Below the pieces are notes generated by a model. That model ran no database searches. It worked only from the letters and a program-made list of their open reading frames with translations, and was not told the DNA's origin. The position numbers and the translations under genes are program-made. Positions 53,197 through 61,514 of a stretch of DNA of 64,000 nt are shown piece by piece (positions within the stretch are counted from its first letter, which is position 1; the number at the start of each line of letters is the position of its first letter). Source of the stretch: an uncultured Collinsella sp. (GTDB taxonomy: Bacteria; Actinomycetota; Coriobacteriia; Coriobacteriales; Coriobacteriaceae); assembly GCA_958437935.1 (NCBI GenBank), contig CAUBPS010000009.1:43007-107006 (forward strand), written 5' to 3'.

Positions 53197-53369
53197 CATA
53201 TGCAGCCACCATGCACCCTAAAGTACCGCCACAAAAAGTTGTGCAATTAATTTCCCATATCTGTACATAGTTTGTTAGACAAACGCAATTAAGCAGAACG
53301 ACAAGCAGGGTCAACCCGACCCCATTATCGCCACGAAACACACGCCGCGCCCCAATAACCAGCGCCAAC

Positions 53370-53428
53370 GTGAACAACATCGCAAAACAACCCCCTTGAG
53401 CACGCTAAATGAACGAAATGTTGTTCAC
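53370..53428. repeat. 11-base inverted repeat upstream of the polysaccharide promoter
   Basis: GTGAACAACAT at 53370-53380 and ATGTTGTTCAC at 53418-53428 are perfect inverted copies 37 bases apart, just upstream of the candidate promoter. They could be paired binding sites for a regulator. Confidence 0.5.
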
Positions 53429-53434
53429 CACTAA

Positions 53435-53468
53435 CCAAATAGGTTTCGTTACCAGCTTGTGCTAGGAT
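53435..53468 (+). promoter_or_regulatory. Candidate promoter of the polysaccharide operon
   Basis: TGCTAGGAT at 53460-53468 fits an extended -10 element; the -35 region is poor. If right, the transcript carries a leader of about 460 bases before the NusG paralog. No gene was found between the tRNA terminator and 53934. Confidence 0.45.
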
Positions 53469-53675
53469 ACCTAACGTTACATGAGTTCAACTGTGCTCGC
53501 GGTTCCAGCAAACCTCAAAGCGCAGGGTCGATCAGCATCCGGCCGTAACGGCGGTGCGAGAAACACCACGAGCTCCAATACAGTTGTCATGCACGTTTGC
53601 ATCGATTGCCAAGCGGTTCCTTACAATCCCGCAAGCAATTCGAAGCAACCTTGCATGCCAAAACGTAGCAGTCCT

Positions 53676-53735
53676 CAGCTGTTTGCGTGCGGTCCAGTTT
53701 TGTACCCGCTTGACTGGTTCGCACGCAGCCAGCTG
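53676..53735 (+). promoter_or_regulatory. Leader hairpin overlapping the terminator (antiterminator-like)
   Basis: Arms at 53676-53698 and 53713-53735 (CAGCTGTTTGCGTGCGG... and ...CGCACGCAGCCAGCTG) pair over 23 positions with a few mismatches. The last four bases of the right arm are also the first bases of the terminator stem starting at 53732, so the full stems cannot coexist. Confidence 0.7.
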
Positions 53736-53787
53736 GGGTTGTAGGTACATTTGCGATACACACCTACAACCTCAGCGCTGCTTTTCT
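53732..53787 (+). terminator. Intrinsic terminator inside the leader of the NusG-paralog operon
   Basis: GCTGGGGTTGTAGGT (53732-53746) pairs with ACCTACAACCTCAGC (53762-53776) with one mismatch and a 15-base loop, followed by GCTGCTTTTCT. It lies about 150 bases before the NusG-paralog start, where an attenuator would be expected. Confidence 0.7.
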
Positions 53788-53831
53788 ACATACCGTTCAC
53801 GGTGGGGCAGAGCCACGTGCTTGTCTGACTG

Positions 53832-53904
53832 GGCTCAGGGTTTGAATATGGAGCGCCTTCGCGCACAAGCGCCCTGGCAAAGCCATATCCAAACCCCGTG
53901 AGCC
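53832..53904 (+). promoter_or_regulatory. Long leader hairpin directly before the NusG paralog
   Basis: GGCTCAGGGTTTGAATATGG (53832-53851) pairs with the arm at 53883-53904 (CCATATCCAAACCCC then GTGAGCC), with a small bulge; the apical part (GAGCGCC...GGCGCTTG-like) can pair further. It is the last structure before the gene at 53934. LoaP-type NusG paralogs bind an RNA hairpin in their target leaders, so this is a candidate recruitment site. Confidence 0.6.
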
Positions 53905-53933
53905 ACACGTAAGACAGCAAGGGGGTGGTGCTC

Positions 53934-54479
53934 GTGTGGTATGTGATCCAGGTCATTAACGGTCGCGAAGACGTAATGCGCGAGCGCATCGAGCGTTTGG
54001 TGCCGGCAAGCGCCATGCAAGAGCTCTTTTATCCCCAATATCAAACCGAGATCAAGGTGCACGGCAAGTGGATCAACACGACCAAGCCGCTGTTCCCCGG
54101 TTATCTCATCTGCGATACGGCAGATCCCCGCACCGTGCAACAGTATCTGCTGCGCATGGACGACTTTGCCCGGGTGCTTTCCCAGGACGATCAGTTTGTG
54201 CCGCTGGCAAAAGAAGAGACCCAGCTCATTGGCAGTTTTACCAATAGGGGAGACCGCGTAGTGCCCATGAGCGAGGCCTTAAAAGACGGCGACCAGGTCG
54301 TAGTAACGGCTGGTCCGCTGCTGGGCCACGAGGGTCTCATCAAAACCATTAACAGACGCAAGAGCACGGCTTATTTGGAGCTCGATCTGTGCGGCCGACG
54401 CGTAACCACCCGCGTTGGCCTTGCGGTGCTTTCAAACGAGCAGCGTGTGATGCGCAACCTCAAAAAGGTGATCGCCTAG
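53934..54479 (+). CDS. Specialised NusG paralog (LoaP/RfaH-type antiterminator)
   Basis: 181 residues from the GTG at 53934, chosen because AAGGGGG lies 8 bases upstream and the NusG-type start (MWYVIQVINGRED) begins there; GTG codons at 53925 and 53928 are alternatives. The NGN domain runs to about residue 110 (LFYPQYQTEIKVHGKW, KPLFPGYLICDT). A C-terminal KOW domain follows (DGDQVVVTAGPLLGHEGLIKTINRRKSTAYLEL). Being encoded at the head of a polysaccharide operon behind a structured leader, it most likely lets RNA polymerase read through terminators in this operon. Housekeeping NusG is less likely because the usual secE/rplK neighbours are absent. Confidence 0.88.
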   Translation: MWYVIQVINGREDVMRERIERLVPASAMQELFYPQYQTEIKVHGKWINTTKPLFPGYLICDTADPRTVQQYLLRMDDFARVLSQDDQFVPLAKEETQLIGSFTNRGDRVVPMSEALKDGDQVVVTAGPLLGHEGLIKTINRRKSTAYLELDLCGRRVTTRVGLAVLSNEQRVMRNLKKVIA

Positions 54480-54530
54480 CTGCTGGCGATCGCAATACAG
54501 AACAGGGAGGATCCCCGACCTGGGGACGAA

Positions 54531-55295
54531 GTGTTGGAAGAGAACGTGTCGGATAAAACTCAATACGCAACGGATGTGCCCGCGGGGGCGGCGCTGATTG
54601 CCCAGGCTATGGACCGGCGCGATGGCGTCGGCCGCTACAAGGCCATGCAATCCATTATGGAATGGGACCGCTCACGACTGGCCTACAGGGCCGTTAAGCG
54701 AGCGTTCGACATTGTGTTCAGCGGTGCCGTACTCGTTGTCATCGCGATCCCCAGCCTGGTGCTGGCGGCGGCAATCCGCCTGGAGAGCGAGGGCTGCCCC
54801 TTCTATAGCCAGATCCGCGTGGGCCAGACCCGCCCCGACGGCAGCCTGACCACCTTCCGCATGTGGAAGTTCCGAAGCATGTACAAGGACGCCGACGAGC
54901 GCCTGGCCGAGCTCAGGGAGCGCAACGAGATCGCCGGTGCCATGTTCAAGATGAAGGAGGATCCCCGCGTCACCAGGATCGGCAGGTTCATCCGCAAGCA
55001 TTCCATCGACGAGTTCCCACAGTTCCTGAACGTGTTCCTGGGCCAGATGTCCGTGGTGGGCCCGCGCCCGCCGCTGCCCAACGAGGTCGCGGAGTACACA
55101 GAATTCGACCTGCAGCGCCTGGCCGTGAAGCCGGGTATCACCGGTTGGTGGCAGGTGACGGACCGCAACGACACCGACTTCGACGGCATGGTCCGCCGCG
55201 ACCTGGAATACATCGCCAAACGCGGCGTCATTACCGATCTCAAGATCGTTCTCCTCACTGTTGTTGAGGTGTTTACCGGTGGCGGAGCGAGCTAG
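54531..55295 (+). CDS. Polyprenyl-phosphate sugar-1-phosphate transferase (initiating)
   Basis: 254 residues; start uncertain among the GTG at 54531 and the GTG at 54546. One hydrophobic hairpin or helix at about residues 60-82 (FDIVFSGAVLVVIAIPSLVLAAAI), then the catalytic PglC/WcaJ-type domain: SEGCPFYSQIRVG, MWKFRSMYKDAD, RIGRFIRKHSIDEFPQFLNVFLGQMSVVGPRPPLP and VKPGITGWWQV. It transfers a sugar-1-phosphate to undecaprenyl phosphate, starting repeat-unit assembly. It lacks the N-terminal membrane bundle of WbaP, so it is of the short form. Confidence 0.92.
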   Translation: MLEENVSDKTQYATDVPAGAALIAQAMDRRDGVGRYKAMQSIMEWDRSRLAYRAVKRAFDIVFSGAVLVVIAIPSLVLAAAIRLESEGCPFYSQIRVGQTRPDGSLTTFRMWKFRSMYKDADERLAELRERNEIAGAMFKMKEDPRVTRIGRFIRKHSIDEFPQFLNVFLGQMSVVGPRPPLPNEVAEYTEFDLQRLAVKPGITGWWQVTDRNDTDFDGMVRRDLEYIAKRGVITDLKIVLLTVVEVFTGGGAS

Positions 55296-55343
55296 TCATT
55301 CTGCTGTCAATCGAATGTTCGTCTAATTTGAAAGTAGATTGTT

Positions 55344-57047
55344 TTGTTGAATACGGAAATCTTCGAAAAGTATCAGCGATGGATGAAATGCTGCAATCAT
55401 TGTGAAGACTTGCAGGGCTTATCTGAAAACGACATTAAGGATTCTTTCTTTCGCGAGTTGTCTTTCGGCACCGGCGGCCTACGCGGCAAGCTCGGACTCG
55501 GTCCCAACAGGCTTAATGTCTATACCGTCGGTAAGGCCACGCAGGGTCTGGCGGATTATCTGAACAGCGCTTTTGAGAACCCGACGGTCGCACTTTGCCG
55601 TGACACCCGTCACGGTTCCGAGGAGTTTGTGCGTCGGGTGGTTGAGGTGCTCGCGGGCAACGGCATCAAATCCTATCTGTTCGAGCGCGTCGAGCCCACG
55701 CCCGCGCTGAGTTTCGTCGTCCGCGAGCTGGGCTGCTCGGCCGGCGTCAACATCACCGCCTCCCACAACCCCGCGGCATACAACGGCTATAAGGTCTACG
55801 GCCCCGACGGCTGCCAGATCACCGTCGAGGCGGCGGAGGCCATCCAGGCGGCCATCGACCCCGTCGACTGCTTCGACGGCGTAAAGGCGATGGCGTTCGA
55901 TAGAGCCCTGGATGAGGGGCTGGTGCAGTGGGTTCCCGAGAGAGTTCTTGACCGTTACATAGAGGAGACGCTCGAGGTCTCCACGGGCGAGGACTGCTCG
56001 GCGCTCCGCATCGTCTACACGCCGCTCCACGGCGTCGGCCTGGAGTGCGTGTCCCGAGTGCTCGAGGGGATCGGCGTGGCGGAGGTCGCGACCGTCGACG
56101 AGCAGTGCGTCCAGGACGGCGACTTCCCGACCTGCCCGTACCCCAACCCCGAGGTGCGCGAGGCGCTGGGACTCGGGCTCGAGTACTGCGGCAGGGTGAA
56201 GCCCGACCTGCTCCTGGCGACCGACCCGGACACCGACCGCGTCGGCATCGCCGTCCCGCATGCCGGGGAATACAGGCTGCTCACCGGTAACGAGGTGGGC
56301 CTGCTCCTGCTCGACTTCCTCGCCTCTAGGGCGGACGGGTCCGGCGCCGATGTGGCCCGCAAAGTCGCCTGCACCACAATCGTGTCCGCGCCCATGGCCG
56401 ACGACGTCGCGCGCGCCCGCGGCCTCGAGCTGCGCCGCACGCTCACCGGCTTCAAGTTCATCGGCGAGCAGGTCGGCGTGCTGGAGTCGGAGGGCCGCGA
56501 GGGCGACTTCCTCATGGGCTTCGAGGAGTCCTACGGCTACCTCGCCGGCACCTCAGTGCGCGACAAGGACGCCGTGGTCGCCTCCATGCTCATCTGCGAG
56601 CTCGCCGCACATTGGAAGAAGAGGAGGCTTGACCTCTACGAGGCCATGGAGCGCCTCTACGAGACATATGGCTTCTGGTCGAGTGCACTTCTCGGCCAGG
56701 CATACGAGGGTCCCGAGGGGGCGTCCGACATGGCGGCGATGATGTCCGGTCTCCGAGACCACGCTCCGGAGCAGATCGGCGGCACCGCCGTCGCGCAGTG
56801 CATCGACTACGCCCAGGGCGCGCCAATGCCCGTCGTCAACCCGACCGATGAGCCCCAGCGGCTGCCCGAGGCCGATGTCCTCGAGTTCAGGCTCGCCGAC
56901 GGATCGCGCGTCCTGTTCCGGCCCAGCGGCACCGAGCCCAAGGCCAAGGCCTACGTGTTCGCGAAGGGCTCCGACCGCACCGAGTCCGAGTCAAAGCTCG
57001 CCGCGCTGGCCGCGGACGCCAAGTCGATCCTGGGAGGGACCCGCTAA
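55344..57047 (+). CDS. Phosphoglucomutase/phosphomannomutase family protein
   Basis: 567 residues. The start is a TTG at 55344 or 55347, needed to include the normal N-terminal region (YQRWMKCC...FFRELSFGTGGLRGKLGLG). Active-site serine loop NITASHNPAAYNGYKVYGPDG, metal loop ATDPDTDRVGIAV, sugar loop FGFEES-type MGFEESYGYLAG, and phosphate loop FRPSGTEPKAKAY. It interconverts hexose-6- and -1-phosphates. With the next gene it would supply GDP-mannose or a related donor. Composition rises strongly in GC after the first 100 codons. It overlaps the next gene by one base. Confidence 0.92.
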   Translation: MLNTEIFEKYQRWMKCCNHCEDLQGLSENDIKDSFFRELSFGTGGLRGKLGLGPNRLNVYTVGKATQGLADYLNSAFENPTVALCRDTRHGSEEFVRRVVEVLAGNGIKSYLFERVEPTPALSFVVRELGCSAGVNITASHNPAAYNGYKVYGPDGCQITVEAAEAIQAAIDPVDCFDGVKAMAFDRALDEGLVQWVPERVLDRYIEETLEVSTGEDCSALRIVYTPLHGVGLECVSRVLEGIGVAEVATVDEQCVQDGDFPTCPYPNPEVREALGLGLEYCGRVKPDLLLATDPDTDRVGIAVPHAGEYRLLTGNEVGLLLLDFLASRADGSGADVARKVACTTIVSAPMADDVARARGLELRRTLTGFKFIGEQVGVLESEGREGDFLMGFEESYGYLAGTSVRDKDAVVASMLICELAAHWKKRRLDLYEAMERLYETYGFWSSALLGQAYEGPEGASDMAAMMSGLRDHAPEQIGGTAVAQCIDYAQGAPMPVVNPTDEPQRLPEADVLEFRLADGSRVLFRPSGTEPKAKAYVFAKGSDRTESESKLAALAADAKSILGGTR

Positions 57048-58399
57048 TGATCCACCTCGTCCTGCTCTCCGGCGGCTCGGGCACGCGCCTGTGGCCGCTC
57101 TCCAACAGCACCCGCTCCAAGCAGTTCCTCAAGGTCCTGCGCGACGCGGACGGCAACCACGTCTCCATGGTCCAGCGCGTCTTCGGCCAGATCGGCGCCG
57201 TCGACGCCGACATCGACATAACCATCGCCACCTGCGCGAGCCAGGAGGAGTCCATCCGCCGGCAGGTGAAGGGCGAGTATGCGCTCGTCCTCGAGCCCGA
57301 GCGCCGCGACACCGCCCCGGCCATCATGCTCGCGTGTGCGAATCTCGCGCTCGAGCAGGGTGCCGGCGAGGGCGACACCGTCATCGTCATGCCCATCGAC
57401 AGCTACGCGGACCAGGCGTACTACGACAGCCTCGTGAGGCTCGACGAGGCCGTCCAGTCGGATTTCGCCGAGCTCGTCCTCATGGGCGTGGAGCCGACCT
57501 ACCCCAGCGGCAAGTACGGATACATCGTGCCCGCGACGGGGGAGGGCTGGCCCCGCCGGGTCGAGCGCTTCACCGAGAAGCCCGACGTGGGGACCGCGCG
57601 GGAACTCATCTCCCAGGGGGCCCTCTGGAACTGCGGCGTGTTCGCGTTCAGGCTCGGCTGGCTCACCGGCCTCACCGCCAGGTACCTGTCCTGCGACACT
57701 TTCGATGAGTTCCGCTCGCGCTACGCCGAGCTACCCAAGAACTCCTTCGACTACGAGGTCGTGGAGAGGGCGTCCTCCATCGGCGCGGTCTCCTACGCGG
57801 GCGAGTGGAAGGACCTGGGCACCTGGAACACGCTGACAGACGAGATGGCCGAGTACACTTCCGGCCGCGTCGTGGTCGATTCCAAGACGTGCGAGAACGT
57901 CCACGTTATCAACGAGACCGGCTTCCCGATAGTGGTCGCCGGCATCTCGGACTCGGTCGTGGTGGCGACTCCCGACGGCATCCTCGTCTCCGGCAAGGAG
58001 GCGTCGGCCAACATCAAGTCTGAGGTCAACGCCGTCGCGGAGAGCCGCCCCATGTACGAGCAGCGCTCCTGGGGCGAGTACCGCGTCATCGACAGCAGCG
58101 TCTTCCCCGACGGGGCGAAGGCACTCACCAAGGAGCTGATCATCCGCGAGGGCGGCCAGCTCGACTATCAGCGCCATATGCACCGAGGCGAGGTCTGGAC
58201 GGTCATCTCAGGTACCGGCGAGGTCGTGCTGGACGGGTTGGTCCAGCAGGTTCGCGCCGGCTCCGTCGTGCAGATCCCTTCTGGAACGCCGCATTCGGCA
58301 CGGGCGCTCGAGGGAGATTTCCACGTGATTGAGGTCCAGCACGGCGAGATACTCGTTAAAGAGGACATCGATCGTATTGGCTTATTTTGGAAGGAATAG
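57047..58399 (+). CDS. manC: Mannose-1-phosphate guanylyltransferase (with cupin/PMI-like domain)
   Basis: 450 residues. Nucleotidyltransferase motif VLLSGGSGTRLWPLSNSTRSKQFLKVL, EPERRDTAPAIMLA, VMPIDSYADQAYY, VERFTEKPDV and LWNCGVFAFRLG. The C-terminal cupin has YQRHMHRGEVWTVISGTGEVVL and IPSGTPHSARALEG, as in type II PMI-GMP enzymes, though shorter than some. It makes GDP-mannose for the surface polysaccharide. Very GC-rich, like its upstream partner. Confidence 0.92.
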   Translation: MIHLVLLSGGSGTRLWPLSNSTRSKQFLKVLRDADGNHVSMVQRVFGQIGAVDADIDITIATCASQEESIRRQVKGEYALVLEPERRDTAPAIMLACANLALEQGAGEGDTVIVMPIDSYADQAYYDSLVRLDEAVQSDFAELVLMGVEPTYPSGKYGYIVPATGEGWPRRVERFTEKPDVGTARELISQGALWNCGVFAFRLGWLTGLTARYLSCDTFDEFRSRYAELPKNSFDYEVVERASSIGAVSYAGEWKDLGTWNTLTDEMAEYTSGRVVVDSKTCENVHVINETGFPIVVAGISDSVVVATPDGILVSGKEASANIKSEVNAVAESRPMYEQRSWGEYRVIDSSVFPDGAKALTKELIIREGGQLDYQRHMHRGEVWTVISGTGEVVLDGLVQQVRAGSVVQIPSGTPHSARALEGDFHVIEVQHGEILVKEDIDRIGLFWKE

Positions 58400-58410
58400 G
58401 GAACACGGCG

Positions 58411-59175
58411 ATGCCCGGATATAACAGAGAGCGGCTCCTCTCGAGCTTCTTCGACAACGTGACGTTTGACCAGGTTTGCGAAGTCCTCGAAGAGCATGTC
58501 TCAAATCGCACCCCAGGCTACATGATGTCGTTGAACCTCGACATCCTTATCAGGGCGGACAAAGATTCAGGGTTCCGTGCTGCCCTGGAAGGCGCGGATC
58601 TTATTCTTATGGATAGTGCCCCTCTTATGAAAATCGCACGTAAGAGGGGCGTTGACTGCGTCGAAAAGCTGTCGGGATCGGATCTCATGCCCCGCATTTG
58701 TGAGTTTGCCGCCAGCAAGGGGTATAGCTGCGCCATCGTTGGCGGGATGCCTGGAGTCCCGGAGAAAGCAGCTGCCGCGTTGTCGGCTCAATACCCGGGA
58801 TTGATTTTTAAGGGCTCCATTTCTCCCGAATATGGATTTGAGAAAGACGCTGAAAAGCTGCAAATGCTCTTATCGAAGGTCGTTGTCCTACATGCCGATA
58901 TTCTCTTCCTCTGCCTTGGCGAGCCTAAGAGCGGGCTACTGGTTAATCGTCATCTCGGGGAGTTTGGAGTGCCGTTTGTGTTTAACGTTGGCGCTGCGGT
59001 TGATTTTGCAGCAGGAAACGTTGACAGGGCTCCGAAATGGATGCAGGACCATAGCCTTGAATGGTTCTATCGCTTCCTTAAAGAACCAAAGCGTTTGTTC
59101 CGTCGCTATTTCATTGATAGCTGGAAGTTTGTTGGCATAGTTTTGAAAAATGGGAAGGATGCGAGGGGCCGATGA
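58411..59175 (+). CDS. WecG/TagA/CpsF-family glycosyltransferase (GT26)
   Basis: 254 residues from the ATG at 58411; a TTG at 58387 is less likely. MMSLNLDILIRADKD, LILMDSAPLMKIARKRG, EKLSGSDLMPRICEFAASKGYSC, VGGMPGVPEKAA, LFLCLGEPKSGLLVNRHL and VFNVGAAVDFAAGNVDRAPKWMQDHSLEWFYRFLKEPKRLFRRY follow the family pattern closely. It adds an N-acetylhexosamine-type sugar, commonly the second sugar on the lipid carrier. It overlaps the next gene by 4 bases. Confidence 0.93.
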   Translation: MPGYNRERLLSSFFDNVTFDQVCEVLEEHVSNRTPGYMMSLNLDILIRADKDSGFRAALEGADLILMDSAPLMKIARKRGVDCVEKLSGSDLMPRICEFAASKGYSCAIVGGMPGVPEKAAAALSAQYPGLIFKGSISPEYGFEKDAEKLQMLLSKVVVLHADILFLCLGEPKSGLLVNRHLGEFGVPFVFNVGAAVDFAAGNVDRAPKWMQDHSLEWFYRFLKEPKRLFRRYFIDSWKFVGIVLKNGKDARGR

Positions 59176-60281
59176 GGATTGCTATCGATCTTACCGCGCT
59201 TGCGGATAACTTCTCGGGTATCGAGAGATATGCTGCCGAGCTTTCTCGTGCGCTCCTTAATATTGATGACAAAAATTATTACTTCCTCGTGTTTAAAGAG
59301 GATGTTCATCCAGCTTTGAGCTCAGTTGCAAATAAAGAAAATGTCTCTATTAAAGTGCTGCCTCGTGGCAGGATGAGTAAGCTATTTTTTTCGCAGCTAT
59401 CTTTGCCTTTTGCACTCATGCACTTAAAGGTCGATGTTGCGGTATTTCCCGCATTTCCCGCTCCGCTTCTTTACGTACGTAAGGCGATTAGCACTATTCA
59501 TGATCTTTGTTGGCTTGATGCGCCCGAAACCATGTTGCCCAAGAGTCGTATTTTCTGGAAGGTTCTCGATAGTGTCAATATTTGTCGAAACGTAAAAATA
59601 TTGACCGTGTCGCAGTTTTCAAAAAGTCGCATTGTTAACGTTTACAAAGTTCCTGATGATAAAGTGGTTGTAACGAATTGCGGTGTTGACTCTAGCCTCT
59701 TTAATTGCAAAAAAGCTGCTTCGGTGTCTTTTTCCTCATTAAAGGATAAATATTCGCTTCCAGACAAGTACATTCTCACCCTTTCGACTATTGAGCCAAG
59801 AAAAAACATTTCTTTATTGATTGAGGCTTGGGTGAAGGCGTGCAACAAGTTTGACTATAAAGAAGATTTAGTTCTTGCTGGGCGCAAGGGCTGGAAGCAA
59901 GAATCTTTACTTGCATGTGTTCCCTCCACTCTACTTAACAGGATTCATTTTACTGGGTTTGTTGATAACGACGATTTGCCAGCGCTTTATGCGCATAGCA
60001 AGCTTTTTGTTTTCCCATCGGTTTATGAAGGGTTCGGTTTACCCCCTGTTGAGGCGGCATATTCGGGCGCGCATGTTCTCTGCTCAGACATTCCTTGTCA
60101 TAGAGAAATCTGTGGTACCGGAGTCGATTATTTTAAGAGCAACGATTGCGACGATTTATTAAATCATCTTTTACTATCTGATGGTTCACATAAACGATGC
60201 CCATCGATTAAGCATTATTCCTGGGATTGTTCCGCAATTGAGTTGAAGAACATTATTGATAACGACATAAGTAAAGGTTAG
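59172..60281 (+). CDS. Glycosyltransferase family 4
   Basis: 369 residues from the ATG in the previous stop. DLTALADNFSGIERYAAELSRAL at the start and TLSTIEPRKNISLLIEAW, FTGFVDNDDLPALYAHSKLFVFPSVYEGFGLPPVEAAYSGAHVLCSD in the C-terminal donor-binding domain, with the EX7E pair in YEGFGLPPVEAA. A retaining transferase of the mannosyltransferase-like group. Clearly lower GC than the genes before 58.4 kb. Confidence 0.92.
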   Translation: MRIAIDLTALADNFSGIERYAAELSRALLNIDDKNYYFLVFKEDVHPALSSVANKENVSIKVLPRGRMSKLFFSQLSLPFALMHLKVDVAVFPAFPAPLLYVRKAISTIHDLCWLDAPETMLPKSRIFWKVLDSVNICRNVKILTVSQFSKSRIVNVYKVPDDKVVVTNCGVDSSLFNCKKAASVSFSSLKDKYSLPDKYILTLSTIEPRKNISLLIEAWVKACNKFDYKEDLVLAGRKGWKQESLLACVPSTLLNRIHFTGFVDNDDLPALYAHSKLFVFPSVYEGFGLPPVEAAYSGAHVLCSDIPCHREICGTGVDYFKSNDCDDLLNHLLLSDGSHKRCPSIKHYSWDCSAIELKNIIDNDISKG

Positions 60282-60288
60282 GATTGCG

Positions 60289-61443
60289 ATGAAAATTGCA
60301 ATTTTATTTCAAGGAGATTTAGATAAGGTCTCAATTGGCGGAATAGCTGAATACGTAAGGAATGTTATCCGTTTTCGAGGGGAAAATGAGATAACTCTAA
60401 TTGGTGTTTGCCATTCTGGTGACTATGAAATTAATTGTCCAGTTCAGAGGACTGTCCAAGGGGTTGGCTATACCTTTTTACCGATTTGTGATGATTCAAA
60501 ATCGCCATTGTCTTTTTGGTACACCCTGGCTTTGCATAAAATGCAACATAAACTCGATCGTTACGATGTTATTTATGCTCAGAGGGCTGAATATTGTCTT
60601 GCGTTGAAATCATCTGTGATGGGCGGGAGACTATTTCAGATAATCCATGGTTCTAGTGCATATACCGTGAAGCCTTTGAACAAGCTCGCAACAAAGGTGT
60701 ATTTATCCATTGAACGCAGCTCTATAAAAAAGTGTACTCGTACTTTCGTGATTATGAAACGCGAAGACGTTGGGCTTTCCTACTACTGCAACTTGTATCC
60801 CGAATACAAGGGTCGTTTTCTTTATGGAAGGATTCCGGTTGATACGAGTTTGTTCAAACCCTGCAATAAATATATGGCAAGAGAAAAATACTCGATTCCT
60901 GAAAATAGATTTCTTTTGGTTTATTGCGGCCGTGTTGAAGATTATCCAAAACGAGTTTTGTTATTCCCTAAGATTGTTGAAATCATTCGCGATATCAATC
61001 CGCTATTTTTAGTTGTTGGCGACGGCTCGTCCATTAATGATCTCAAAAATGAGATCTCGGATAGAGGATTAGAAGATTATTTTAGGTTCTTTGGATACTG
61101 CGATGACCGCCGCATATTGGCTGAGATTGCCGGAATGGCTGATCTCGCAATTAATATATCTTCTTTTGAGGGCACTTGCACGTCCAGTCTTGAGTCAGTT
61201 GCATGCGGAACGCCCGTGCTTTCCACGGATGTTGGCGAGATAAAAACTATTGTTGCAAACGACAGTAATGGATTTATTGTTCCCAATGGGATTGATTCTC
61301 AAATCATAGAAGATTCTTCGCTTGCCATTCGCTTTGCTCATGACAATTCGGTACCTATGACTTCAGATTACCTTTTCTATGCATGCGACCATGCAATCCC
61401 CGAGTTATTCCTCACTTTTCAAAAATATATAAAAGGTCTTTAG
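60289..61443 (+). CDS. Glycosyltransferase family 4
   Basis: 384 residues. The acceptor domain begins MKIAILFQGDLDKVSIGGIAEYVRNV, and the donor domain has LLVYCGRVEDYPKRVLLFPKIVEII, LVVGDGSS, DYFRFFGYCDDRRILAEIAGMADLAINISSFEGTCTSSLESVACGTPVLSTDVGEI. EX7E is present as FEGTCTSSLESVA. Donor and linkage cannot be read from sequence. AT-rich, 7 bases after the preceding gene. Confidence 0.92.
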   Translation: MKIAILFQGDLDKVSIGGIAEYVRNVIRFRGENEITLIGVCHSGDYEINCPVQRTVQGVGYTFLPICDDSKSPLSFWYTLALHKMQHKLDRYDVIYAQRAEYCLALKSSVMGGRLFQIIHGSSAYTVKPLNKLATKVYLSIERSSIKKCTRTFVIMKREDVGLSYYCNLYPEYKGRFLYGRIPVDTSLFKPCNKYMAREKYSIPENRFLLVYCGRVEDYPKRVLLFPKIVEIIRDINPLFLVVGDGSSINDLKNEISDRGLEDYFRFFGYCDDRRILAEIAGMADLAINISSFEGTCTSSLESVACGTPVLSTDVGEIKTIVANDSNGFIVPNGIDSQIIEDSSLAIRFAHDNSVPMTSDYLFYACDHAIPELFLTFQKYIKGL

Positions 61444-61514
61444 ATAGACGCTTTGGCACTACAAAATTGCATTTTCCCGAATGACCAATAGTTGTTTGAA
61501 TGGAGTAGAGTACT

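Noticed and set aside
53120..53380. Minus-strand frame of 86 codons ending VETRGIEPLTS
   Set aside because: That ending is the well-known reverse translation of a tRNA gene; the frame runs through tRNA-Ala and its terminator.
53481..53901. Frames of 87 and 115 codons in the leader before the NusG paralog
   Set aside because: They cross the hairpins and terminator, have no ribosome site or family features, and the region reads better as structured RNA.
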